Source: Streptomyces sp. NBC_00433 (GTDB lineage Bacteria > Actinomycetota > Actinomycetes > Streptomycetales > Streptomycetaceae). From it: 64,000 bases of DNA. The DNA is taken from contig CP107926.1 in assembly GCA_036015235.1 (NCBI GenBank), forward strand, positions 3,476,001 through 3,540,000. The letters run 5' to 3'. The notes below the pieces were generated by a model. That model searched no databases. It saw nothing but the letters and a program-made list of their open reading frames with translations, and had not been told where the DNA came from. Numbering within the stretch: position 1 is the stretch's first letter; each line of letters starts with the position of its first letter. Below, piece after piece: positions 7,073-15,059 of this stretch. A program made the position numbers and the translations under genes.

Positions 7073-10063
7073 TCACAGGCCGACCGCCGCCCAGATGCAC
7101 TTGCCGCCTTCGGTGTAGCGGGTGCCCCACCTGCGGGCGGTGACGGCGACGAGTTGCAGGCCGCGGCCGAACTCGTCGTCGAGCAACGGGTGGCGCACCC
7201 GCGGCGTGGCCTGGGAGCCGTCGTAGACCTCGCAGGTGACGGTGTCGTCGGGGTGCTGGAAGAGGCGCAGCCGCAGCAGCCCGGCTTCGTCGCTGTCGTC
7301 GCCGACGTTCGTGCCGATGCCGACCGCGTGCCTGACCGCATTGCCGATGAGTTCGCTCACCACCAGCCTGACGGTGTCGGTGAGGCCGGCGAGATCCCAG
7401 TCGGCGAGGGTCCCGGCGGCCAGGTCACGGCCGCGCCCGGCCGATTCGGGCGCCCACGGCAGGTCCCAGGCCGCGATGCGGTCCTCGGGGACCCGCCCCA
7501 TGGCCAGCGCCAGCAGGACCGCGTCGTCCTGCCGGCTCGGGTCGGGCGGCAGCTGCTCGGTGATCATGTCGCAGAGCGTGTCGAGCCACGGGCCGCGGCG
7601 GTCGGGGGCGGACGGGAGCGGGGCGTCGGCCGCGTAGCGGGTGAGCAGGTCGGCGAGCGGCTCGGCGGCGCCGTCGCCGCCGCCGGCCAGACCGTCGCTG
7701 TAGAGGACCAGGACGCTGTCCTCGGGCAGCACCATCTCGACGACCGGCGCCGGGACCTGCGCCTTGCCGAGCGGCTCGCCCGTGGGCAGGTCCACCTCGT
7801 GGGCCTTGCCGCCGGGCTTGGCCAGGATCGGCGGCGGGTGGCCCGCGCTGGCGATCCGGCAGCTGCCGGTGGTGGCGTCGTAGAGCACCAGCATGCTGCT
7901 GGCGGTGAGCGGTCCGACCCGCTCGGCGACGTCGTTGAGGTGGGCCATGATCTCGTCGATGGGCAGGTCGAGGGCGGCGACGGTGAGCACCGCGTGCCGC
8001 ATGATGCCCATGGCGATGGCCTGTTCGAGGCCGTGGCCCTTGACGTCGCCGATGACGGCGAGCGTACGGCCGCCGGGCATCGGGACCGTGTCGAACCAGT
8101 CGCCGCCGACGTCCTCGCCCGCGGCCAGCCGGTAGCGGGAGGCGCCGCTGACGGCGAGGGTGTCGGGCAGCTCGCCGGGCAGCAGCTCCTTCTGCAGGCG
8201 TTCGGCCCGGTGCCTGGCCTCTTCGTAGAGCCGCGCCTTGCCGAGCGCCTGGGCGATGATCACACCGGCGGTGCCGAGCAAGGTCTTCTCCTGCTCGGTG
8301 AAGCGGCGGGCCGCGGGCCAGCTGATGATGCAGGAGCCGACCCTGCGGTCGCCGACGATCAGCGGCAGCACGGCCCAGGCGCCCTTGCCGCCGTGCCGGG
8401 CGAGCGGCGTGAGCCGGGGCGAGTCCGCGTCGAGTTCGGCGATCGAGGAGAAATACCGCGGCGCGGTGATGTCGGTGGCGTCGGCGAGCCGCTGCGGCCA
8501 GCCGGGCGCCTCCAGCTCCGCGCGGAATTCCGCCGAGTAGCCGGTGGCGGCCACCAGCCGGGGCGCCGGGCCTGTGAGGTCGTGCACGATCAGGCCCTGG
8601 GCCGCGACCAGCGGCAGTACGTGCTCGGTGATCGCCGCGACCACGTCCCGGGTGTCGACCGCGCCGATCAGTGCCTGGTTCAGCTCGCTCACCCGGCGGC
8701 CGCGCTCGGCCTCGGCCGCCTCGGTGGCCTTCTGCTCGGAGATGTCGGCCATCTGGGTGGCGACGAAGCCGCCCACCTCGACGGCGCGCACCCGCCAGCA
8801 GGCGATCCGCCCGCTGGACTCGTCGCGGAAGGTCAGCTCGGTGCTCACCGGGGCCCCGGGGGCGGCCCTGGCCCTGGCCAGCAGCTCGGGGATGCCGTGG
8901 CCGGCGAGCTCCGGCTGCTTCTCCCAGGGGATCTCGCCGACCACTTTGGCGCCCCGGCCGTCACCGAGCGCGCGTGCGGCGTGGTTGGCCCATTCGACGC
9001 GGTCCTCGGCGGTCAGCACGTGCATGGGGTCCGGGTGCTGCTCCAGCAGGCCGACGAGCCAGGCGCGTACGCTGCGGCGGTCGGTGACATTCCAGGCGGT
9101 GCCCACCATGCACACCGGCCGGCCGGTGTCGTCGTACTCGAAGCCGGCCCGCAGCTCCAGCCAGCTGGCGATGCCCTGGGCGTCGAGGACGCGGTATTCG
9201 ACGGCGTAGGGGGCCCCGGTCGCCAGCGAGTTCTCGATGGCCCCCTGGACGCCGGGCCGGTCGTCGGGGTGGATGCGGGCCATCCAGGACTCGATCCGGT
9301 GGTCCCAGGCGGCGGGGTCGAGCCCGGCCGCTCTGATCAGCTCCTCGGTGACCTCGTCGATCTCCAGCAGCCCGCTGTCCAGGTGCCAGGTCCAGGTGCC
9401 GACGCTGATCTGCTGCATGACCTCCCGCGTGCCGCTCGGCTCCTGCCACCAGGGCGCGGTGCCGGTACCCCGGGGGCGGGCCCGCGGCAGCCGGCTGCCG
9501 ACGAAGGCGGCCAGGCGGGTGAGGAAGCGCTGCTGCCTGGCGTCCGGGAGGGCTCCGGCGAAGACGGAGAGGGCGCCGACGGCCTCCCCCTTGATCACGA
9601 TCGGGGCGGACACGACGCCGCCCGGCAGGTCGGCGCCTCCCCCGGGCGCGGGCGGTGCCACTGCGCCGATGACCCACCTGGCCTGGGGTGTGCCGCCGCC
9701 TGCCGCGGCCGCGCCGTTGCCGACGGGCCACCGCGGGTCCCACGTCACGTCGAGGCTCGTCACCGCGCCTGAGGGCGCTGTGCCCGCGTCGTACCGCAGG
9801 TCGTTCCAGCGGGCCGCAAGCGAGGGGGGCAGACCGGTCACCGCCGCGAGGCTCAGCGTGCCCTCCTCGGTGCCGCGCAGGTGGGCGAGCCCGCCGAAGC
9901 CGCAGAGGGCGGCGACGGCCTGTTGCAGCGCGAGGCGCAGCAGGCCCCCGACGCCGAGGTCTTCCGCGGCTTCGAGCAGGCCCAGCCGTTCGTCGTCCGC
10001 CGGGTCGTCGCCCGGTTCGCCGCACACGGCAGCCATCAACGCATCACCCGCCTCAGCCAGCAC
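7073..10063 (-). CDS. Multi-sensor SpoIIE (PP2C-type) phosphatase with PAS, GAF and HATPase domains
   Basis: A cytosolic regulatory protein of about 1000 residues. By eye the order is: GAF-like region (about 25-210), PAS (about 220-345, ending VCMVGTAWNVTDRRSV), second PAS (about 350-465, ending ATQMADISEQK), GAF (about 480-620), SpoIIE/PP2C phosphatase, and a HATPase anti-sigma-kinase-like tail. The phosphatase starts at AGEDVGGDWFD, with the metal-binding IGDVKGHG near 675 and YSDGL near 775. The tail has RLVVSELIGNAVRHA near 890 and EFGRGLQLVAVTA near 965. Such proteins dephosphorylate anti-anti-sigma factors or regulate partner-switching; no partner is adjacent. The start is ambiguous: GTG at 10075 overlaps GGGGAGGGGG, GTG at 10063 directly follows it, and ATG at 10036 is also in frame. 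Confidence 0.88.
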   Translation of the reverse strand: MLAEAGDALMAAVCGEPGDDPADDERLGLLEAAEDLGVGGLLRLALQQAVAALCGFGGLAHLRGTEEGTLSLAAVTGLPPSLAARWNDLRYDAGTAPSGAVTSLDVTWDPRWPVGNGAAAAGGGTPQARWVIGAVAPPAPGGGADLPGGVVSAPIVIKGEAVGALSVFAGALPDARQQRFLTRLAAFVGSRLPRARPRGTGTAPWWQEPSGTREVMQQISVGTWTWHLDSGLLEIDEVTEELIRAAGLDPAAWDHRIESWMARIHPDDRPGVQGAIENSLATGAPYAVEYRVLDAQGIASWLELRAGFEYDDTGRPVCMVGTAWNVTDRRSVRAWLVGLLEQHPDPMHVLTAEDRVEWANHAARALGDGRGAKVVGEIPWEKQPELAGHGIPELLARARAAPGAPVSTELTFRDESSGRIACWRVRAVEVGGFVATQMADISEQKATEAAEAERGRRVSELNQALIGAVDTRDVVAAITEHVLPLVAAQGLIVHDLTGPAPRLVAATGYSAEFRAELEAPGWPQRLADATDITAPRYFSSIAELDADSPRLTPLARHGGKGAWAVLPLIVGDRRVGSCIISWPAARRFTEQEKTLLGTAGVIIAQALGKARLYEEARHRAERLQKELLPGELPDTLAVSGASRYRLAAGEDVGGDWFDTVPMPGGRTLAVIGDVKGHGLEQAIAMGIMRHAVLTVAALDLPIDEIMAHLNDVAERVGPLTASSMLVLYDATTGSCRIASAGHPPPILAKPGGKAHEVDLPTGEPLGKAQVPAPVVEMVLPEDSVLVLYSDGLAGGGDGAAEPLADLLTRYAADAPLPSAPDRRGPWLDTLCDMITEQLPPDPSRQDDAVLLALAMGRVPEDRIAAWDLPWAPESAGRGRDLAAGTLADWDLAGLTDTVRLVVSELIGNAVRHAVGIGTNVGDDSDEAGLLRLRLFQHPDDTVTCEVYDGSQATPRVRHPLLDDEFGRGLQLVAVTARRWGTRYTEGGKCIWAAVGL

Positions 10064-10160
10064 CCCCCTCCCCACTGCTCATCCCCATTTTCGCGCCGAT
10101 CACCGCACCCGGCCGCTTGTCGCACCCGAACGGCGCGGGAGCCGCCCGCGGGGCACCCGT

Positions 10161-10174
10161 ATGACATCTGTCAT
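10161..10174. promoter_or_regulatory. Palindrome upstream of the ABC remnant (putative operator)
   Basis: ATGACATCTGTCAT has perfect six-base arms, ATGACA and TGTCAT, around TC. It lies 60 bases upstream of the truncated ABC ATPase and in the divergent region with the SpoIIE gene. The shape fits a dimeric response-regulator site. Which protein binds it is unknown. Confidence 0.4.
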
Positions 10175-10233
10175 GGCGAAGACACGACCTCCGGCCCTGC
10201 CGACGCGCCCCCGCCGCCCGCGAAGCCGGGGCC

Positions 10234-10710
10234 ATGACAGCGACCACGACCACGGCCAGTGCGACGGGGCGGACGGCGGACGGCCAGGTGCCCGTCGTGG
10301 CGTTCACCGATGTGAACAAGAGCTACGGTGCCGTGCACGCGGTGGCCGGCCTGAGCCTTGGGCTGCACCCCGGGGAGACCGTGGCCCTGCTCGGGCCGAA
10401 CGGCGCCGGGAAGTCCACCGCGCTCGACCTGCCGCTAGGGCTGAGGAACGCCGACCGCGGGTCCGTGCGGGTCCTCGGGACGACGCCCGCGCAGGCGATC
10501 GCCGCCGGGCAGCCCGGGTCCATGCCGCCGACCGGCGGGCTCATGGAGGAGGTGACCGTGCGCGGGCTGGTCGGGCTCGCCTGCGAGCTGCACCCCAAGG
10601 CCTACCCGGTGGACCGGGTGCCGGCCGCCGCGGACGGCGTCACGGACTTCGCGTCGCGGCTGGCCGGCGTGGCCCGATACGGACCTAGCCGACGACCTCA
10701 GGCAGCGTGA
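10234..10710 (+). pseudogene. Truncated ABC transporter ATP-binding protein
   Basis: Encodes 158 residues that begin as a DrrA-type ABC-2 exporter ATPase: VVAFTDVNKSYGAVHAVAGL, then Walker A GPNGAGKST near residue 60. The Q-loop region is altered (GSMPPTGGL where the family has a Gln-containing MLQTGGL-like segment). The frame then continues only through EEVTVRGLVGLACELHPKAY before unrelated sequence. The LSGGQ signature, Walker B, H-loop and the partner permease are all absent. Its last 26 bases overlap the 3' end of the convergent membrane-protein gene, suggesting a deletion joined the remnant to this neighbour. ATP hydrolysis is not expected. I read it as a decaying fragment rather than a functional gene. 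Confidence 0.75.
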
Positions 10711-13138
10711 CCGTACGATCGGTCGGGGAACCGAGAGCCTTCACGACCGCGGCGGCCACGTCCTCCGGAGTGACCGAGGTGGCCGAGCCGTCAGCTCGTT
10801 TCAGCAGCACACCCTTGAACGTCTTCCCGTACAGCGACTTAAGCGTGTCGAGGTCTATGTGCGGGGCCAGTGCGCCGTCAGAGGTGGCACGCATCGTGAG
10901 GAATTTCGGTACGGACTTGTTCGGGCTGAATTTGATCTTCTGGTTCACATTCGCCCGGATGGTGATCAGGTCGGACATCGCGGTCTTGCCGAAGCCGTTG
11001 ACCGCCTTGTCGAGTTCGGCCTGCGAGACCTTCGGAGGCGCGGTGGTGGCGGGGAGCACCACCGGGGTGTCGGCGCCCGTTTCCGCGCGGGTGCGGTAGG
11101 CCGCTTCGACCTGGGCGGTCGCGGCGGCCACGTCGACGGTCTTGCGGGGCGTGCCGGGCACGCCGATCGCCTTGCCGTCCTCGAAGCGCACCATCGCGTC
11201 GCTGCCGCCGCTGCCCGTGCCGGCCAGCGACTGGAGGGCGGCCTTGAGCTTGTCCTCGTCGACGACGAAGACCGGGTCGGCGGTGCGGCTGCCGCCGAAG
11301 AGGGAGCCGATGACGGACACCGGGTTGTAGTCGGCGTGCGCCACGCCCCGCGCGGTGGCGTCCGTGTCGATGGACAGGCCCGCCACGGACGGCTTGAGGC
11401 TGCGCTTCTGGCCGCCGACGGTGAGCTGGATGGGCGCGGTGGCGCGGTTGCCGAGCGCGGTGTCGAGCATCTTGACGGCCGCGTCGCGCTTCTGGTTGCC
11501 GATGTCCACGCCGAGCACGGTGGTGCCCTTGGGGACGTCGGCGTGGTTCATCAGCAGGCCGGCGCCGTAGCCCACGACCAGGACGACGCCGATGGCGACG
11601 ACGAGCAGCACCGGCTTGGAGCGGCCCTTCTTCTTCGCCGGGCGGGCGGCGGCGGGCGGCGCGGCCTCGGCCGCGGGGGCCGGTGCCGGTGCCGTACGGA
11701 CGGGCGCGGGCGCGGGGCCGGGCGCGGCGGCCCGCTGGGGCGCCTGCCGGGGCTGGCGGGACTCGCCGGACGGCACCGCGGGGATGCCGCTGACCAGCGT
11801 GTCGCCGGAGGCGGGTCCCTGCCCGGACGCGGGCACGGGCGGGCGGAAGCCGTTCGGCCCGGTGGGCGGCCGGGCCGCTTCCGGGGTGACCGGCGGGACG
11901 TTCATGGTGCCGGTCGCGGGGCCGGCGGTCGGGCCGTACGGCTGCATGCCGAGCGGGTCCTCGTCGCCCGGGAAGGGCTCCTCGCTGGGCCGCGGCACCC
12001 CGGGCGGGAAGTCGGCGGTGCCGAACGGCTGCGACCCGGTGTCGTACGGCGAACGACCGTCGTCCACAACGGGCATCGCCGCCGTGTCGAACGGCTGCGA
12101 CCCGGTGTCGTACGGCGAACGACCGTCGTCCACAACGGGCATCGCCGCCGTGTCGAACGACTGCGACCCCGTGTCGTACGGCGAACGACCGTCGTCCACA
12201 ACAGGCATCGCCCCGGTGTCGAAGGGCGAACCGGCGCCGAAGGGCGGGGCCTCGTTCGCGAAGGGGGCGGCGAAGCCGCCCGGCGGGGTGTCGTGCGGCC
12301 CGCGCGCCGCCTCGCCCTCGCCGGGGGCGGAGCCGACCGGCGGCGGAAGGTAGGGCGTGCTGCCCGTCGACTCGTCAGGGGCGACGCCGAAGAGCGACAC
12401 CGGCGTGCCGGAACCGCCCGTGGGCCCCGCTCCCCTGCCACCGCCGGGATTGCGCACCGGCAGCGGCACGTTCCCCGTCGACTCCCCCGTCCCGGGGGCC
12501 GGCGTCTCGTCCCGCCCGAAGGGCGCGGCCTGATCCCCCTGCCCGTACGGCGAGGCCGGCGCCCCACCGGGCACCGCTCCCTCGCCGAACGGCAGTGTCA
12601 TGCCGCCGGACGTGTCGTCACGCCCGTAAGGCGATGTGCCGTCCTGCCCGTAAGGGGACGCGCCGTCCGGCCCGAAGGGCGACGCCGGAGCCGGGCCGGC
12701 CGGCGGCTGCGCCGCCGACGGCTTGCGGGGGGCGAACCAGTCGCTGGTCTTCTCCGGCTCGGGCTCCTGCGGGGCCTCCGCCTCGGGGGCGGGCCCGGCC
12801 TGCGCGGGTGCCTCGGCGGCGGCAGCCGCCGCCGCGACGGCCGCGGAGTCGTCGACGGTCGTGCGGACGACGACCGGCGGGATCGGGCGCGAGCCCGGGA
12901 TGTTGATACGGATCCGGGTCGTCAGCGTCGTCTCGGTCCTGGGCTCCTCGGCCGGCGGCGGGGAGGCGGACTCGGCGTCCTGCTCCGTGCCGTCGTCCGG
13001 TGCGCCCGGCGGCCGCGTCCGCTCCTGCGGGTGCAGGGAGGGGAAGGGTCGGCTGCCGTAGGGCGGGGTCCCTGAGGGGTACGCGGCACCGCCGCGGCCC
13101 TGGGGCCCTGAGGACGAACTGTCTGTTTCACGAGTCAA
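10685..13138 (-). CDS. Large Pro/Gly-rich single-pass membrane protein with a VanW/PG-binding-type ectodomain
   Basis: An 817-residue protein. Residues 1-500 are disordered, rich in Pro, Gly, Asp and SPYG/SPFG repeats. They include three 22-residue copies of a FDTAAMPVVDDGRSPYDTGS unit around residues 305-370. A basic stretch (AKKKGRSK) precedes one transmembrane segment near 515 (PVLLVVAIGVVLVVGYGAGL). The outer 280 residues resemble the putative peptidoglycan-binding region of VanW/YoaR proteins (VPKGTTVLGVDIGNQKRDAA, then LKPSVAGLSIDTDATA and NGFGKTAMSDLITI). The long disordered part is predicted cytoplasmic. The start is TTG, supported by GGGAG eight bases upstream. Role unknown; cell-envelope function is inferred from the ectodomain. 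Confidence 0.82.
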   Translation of the reverse strand: MTRETDSSSSGPQGRGGAAYPSGTPPYGSRPFPSLHPQERTRPPGAPDDGTEQDAESASPPPAEEPRTETTLTTRIRINIPGSRPIPPVVVRTTVDDSAAVAAAAAAAEAPAQAGPAPEAEAPQEPEPEKTSDWFAPRKPSAAQPPAGPAPASPFGPDGASPYGQDGTSPYGRDDTSGGMTLPFGEGAVPGGAPASPYGQGDQAAPFGRDETPAPGTGESTGNVPLPVRNPGGGRGAGPTGGSGTPVSLFGVAPDESTGSTPYLPPPVGSAPGEGEAARGPHDTPPGGFAAPFANEAPPFGAGSPFDTGAMPVVDDGRSPYDTGSQSFDTAAMPVVDDGRSPYDTGSQPFDTAAMPVVDDGRSPYDTGSQPFGTADFPPGVPRPSEEPFPGDEDPLGMQPYGPTAGPATGTMNVPPVTPEAARPPTGPNGFRPPVPASGQGPASGDTLVSGIPAVPSGESRQPRQAPQRAAAPGPAPAPVRTAPAPAPAAEAAPPAAARPAKKKGRSKPVLLVVAIGVVLVVGYGAGLLMNHADVPKGTTVLGVDIGNQKRDAAVKMLDTALGNRATAPIQLTVGGQKRSLKPSVAGLSIDTDATARGVAHADYNPVSVIGSLFGGSRTADPVFVVDEDKLKAALQSLAGTGSGGSDAMVRFEDGKAIGVPGTPRKTVDVAAATAQVEAAYRTRAETGADTPVVLPATTAPPKVSQAELDKAVNGFGKTAMSDLITIRANVNQKIKFSPNKSVPKFLTMRATSDGALAPHIDLDTLKSLYGKTFKGVLLKRADGSATSVTPEDVAAAVVKALGSPTDRTVTLPEVVG
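12022..12219 (-). repeat. Three 66-bp in-frame tandem repeats within the membrane-protein gene
   Basis: The block starting CGAACGGCTGCGACCCGGTG recurs at 12022, 12088 and 12154 with an exact 66-base period, that is 22 codons. The first two copies are nearly identical and the third has a few changes. Because the period is divisible by three, copy-number change would lengthen or shorten the disordered N-terminal region without a frameshift. Confidence 0.9.
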
Positions 13139-13290
13139 AGCAGGCTCTCCCGGTTAGCTTCGCCGCCCGACACTGTTCTCCGCTTGCGGCTCGCCGGCGG
13201 GCCCACCATACCGACCTGCCGGTCACCGCGACCCTGGTCGGCCGGAACGCTCGGGCTCAGCCAACCATGCGTTTGCCCCTGCCCGCCAAG

Positions 13291-13659
13291 TCAGGCGGTA
13301 TTCGCCCCGGATGAGGTCAGTTGGGGCAGAGTGGCGCAGATCACCGCGGCCAGGGCGCCGCCGAGGAGGTAGAGGTAGGCCGAGGCGCCCGCCGCGAAGA
13401 GGAAGTCGCCCTCGGATCGGGTGGAGCTGAGCAGCAGCACCGAGATGAGCCAGATCGCGGCCGGCACGGCCACGCCGACGCGGCTGCCGGTGGCCTTCAG
13501 GCCGCCGTAGAAGAGGGCGGCGCAGCCCGCGAGGGCCAGGAACAGCCCGCCGGGGAACCAGCCGTCCTGGACGAGCGCCCCGGCGAGCGCGACGAGGGCA
13601 CCGAGGACGGCGAGGCCGAGGTAGCCGAGGATGCGGCCGAGTGTGACGGGGGTGGTCAT
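13291..13659 (-). CDS. DUF6113-like four-helix membrane protein
   Basis: A 122-residue integral membrane protein with about four hydrophobic helices: [53 protein letters not shown] and [20 protein letters not shown]. It follows mshB with an ATGA overlap and is therefore translationally coupled to it. This mshB-DUF6113 arrangement is typical of streptomycetes. Function unknown; a link to mycothiol metabolism rests only on position. Confidence 0.85.
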   Translation of the reverse strand: MTTPVTLGRILGYLGLAVLGALVALAGALVQDGWFPGGLFLALAGCAALFYGGLKATGSRVGVAVPAAIWLISVLLLSSTRSEGDFLFAAGASAYLYLLGGALAAVICATLPQLTSSGANTA

Positions 13660-14573
13660 GACGCGCTCCCGCGGCCGTCGTGGCCGCCGTCGATGTCGAA
13701 GAGGTCGCCGGCCGGGCCGCCCGCGGACCCGCCGCCGAGGGTTTCACCGCGCACCTGGCGATAGTATTCGGTCGCGGAGAACGGCTGCCCGAGGTCGTTG
13801 GACAGCGCGAAGAACGGGCCGTCCACGGCGATCTGGGTGGCGTGCGCGCGCATCGCCGCGGTCTTGTGGCCGGTGTAGGCGCTGCCGTCGACCACCACGG
13901 TCACCTGGTCGTCGTCGACGACGCCCGGCACGTCGTCCGGGGAGGCGATGCCCTCGAAGGGGAAGTCCCGGCCGGCCGCCGCGAGCCGGGCGAAGCCCTC
14001 CTCGACCACCGAGCGCGGGGTGCAGATCTCGAAGACCCGGTCCACCCGGTGGCCCTGGTCCGCGGCCAGTTCGTAGCCGCGCAGGGCGACCCGGTGGGCC
14101 TGGATGTGGTCGGGGTGGCCGTAGCCGCCGTTGTCGTCGTAGGTGACCATCGCCTGCGGGCGCACGTCCATGATGACCTCGGCCAGGTGGCCCGCCGCCT
14201 CGTCGAGGTCGGCCTGCCAGAAGCAGTCGGCCACCTCGTTCTCGGCGACGCCCATCATGCCGGAGTCGCGGTAGCGGCCGGGGCCGCCGAGGAAGCGGTG
14301 GTCGGTGACGCCCAGCTCCGACATCGCCGCGCCCAGCTCGCCGATCCGGTACTCGCCCAGGGTGTCGTCCCGGTCGGACGCCAGATGGGCCAGCTCCGCC
14401 GGGATCACCTCGCCCTCCTCGCCGAGCGTGCAGGTGACGAGGGTGACGAGGGCGCCTTCCGCCGCGTACTTCGCCATGGTGGCGCCGTTGTTGATCGTCT
14501 CGTCGTCCGGGTGGGCGTGGACGAGCAACAGCCGGCGCGCCGGACGTGCGGACGGGGTGGATCGGTCGGTCAT
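13656..14573 (-). CDS. mshB: Mycothiol biosynthesis deacetylase MshB
   Basis: N-acetyl-1-D-myo-inositol-2-amino-2-deoxy-alpha-D-glucopyranoside deacetylase, 305 residues, second-stage enzyme of mycothiol synthesis. The zinc site is visible: AHPDDE near residues 20-25 (His21 and Asp24 as ligands, Asp23 as general base) and GYGHPDH near 155 as the third ligand region. [18 protein letters not shown] and LGEEGEVIP are LmbE/MshB-family signatures. Mycothiol is the actinobacterial counterpart of glutathione, so this gene supports an actinobacterial source. It overlaps the downstream DUF6113 gene by four bases. The ATG start has only a weak upstream purine tract. Confidence 0.95.
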   Translation of the reverse strand: MTDRSTPSARPARRLLLVHAHPDDETINNGATMAKYAAEGALVTLVTCTLGEEGEVIPAELAHLASDRDDTLGEYRIGELGAAMSELGVTDHRFLGGPGRYRDSGMMGVAENEVADCFWQADLDEAAGHLAEVIMDVRPQAMVTYDDNGGYGHPDHIQAHRVALRGYELAADQGHRVDRVFEICTPRSVVEEGFARLAAAGRDFPFEGIASPDDVPGVVDDDQVTVVVDGSAYTGHKTAAMRAHATQIAVDGPFFALSNDLGQPFSATEYYRQVRGETLGGGSAGGPAGDLFDIDGGHDGRGSAS

Positions 14574-14604
14574 GGCGAAAGCCTACGACCCCCGCCGACG
14601 GCCC

Positions 14605-14799
14605 TCAGAACTTGATGTCGGAGATCATTCCCGCGACGTTGTTGGTGAGGTCGGTGATCTGTGGCGCCCAGGACGAACTCGCCAGGTAGAAGCCCAGCAG
14701 CGTGCACGCGATGGCATGTCCGGTCTTCAGGCCGGACCTGCGGATCAGCAGGACCACGATGACCAGCAGCAGCAGCACCGCCGAAATCGAAAGTGCCAC
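14605..14799 (-). CDS. Small membrane protein
   Basis: A 64-residue protein with two predicted helices: ALSISAVLLLLVIVVLLIRR at the very N-terminus and GHAIACTLLGFYLASSSW. The short polar tail is ITDLTNNVAGMISDIKF. GGAGGTGAG nine bases before the GTG start is an excellent ribosome binding site, which argues that this small frame is real. Similar short membrane proteins with a DLTNN-like tail occur next to chaplin-free core genes in streptomycetes. No function is known to me. It lies 31 bases upstream of mshB on the same strand, so it may head that operon. Confidence 0.72.
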   Translation of the reverse strand: MALSISAVLLLLVIVVLLIRRSGLKTGHAIACTLLGFYLASSSWAPQITDLTNNVAGMISDIKF

Positions 14800-15046
14800 A
14801 GCGGCTCACCTCCAGGTACGCAGGGGTCATGTCAGTTGCCACATGCTTATTACCCACCCACGGCAACGGATCATAACTTTCCGTGCCACCGCATATGTCG
14901 GAGCACGGAAGCACGCGGGGGCGCATGACCAGATCCGGCCACCGGCGGCCACCGGCGCGATTTCGACACGGGGTGCTGCTGCGCTGGTCGGGGGGCTCGC
15001 GCGGCCATCCGGCGGTTATTCGGAGGCGGTTGTCGGTGGCACCCCC

Positions 15047-15052
15047 TACTGT
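15047..15052 (+). promoter_or_regulatory. Putative -10 element for a leaderless S9 peptidase mRNA
   Basis: TACTGT fits the TAnnnT -10 pattern and is exactly seven bases before the peptidase ATG. No ribosome binding site precedes that ATG. This spacing places the transcription start at or next to the start codon. No clear -35 is visible. Confidence 0.4.
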
Positions 15053-15059
15053 GCCGGGT

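Noticed and set aside
6755..9772. A 1000-codon + strand open frame opposite the SpoIIE gene
   Set aside because: It is an antisense shadow produced by GC-rich codon bias. Its translation has no recognisable domain, while the minus strand shows clear PAS, GAF, PP2C and HATPase motifs.
10234..10710. Functional ABC transporter ATPase
   Set aside because: Only the Walker A half is present; signature, Walker B and any permease are missing.
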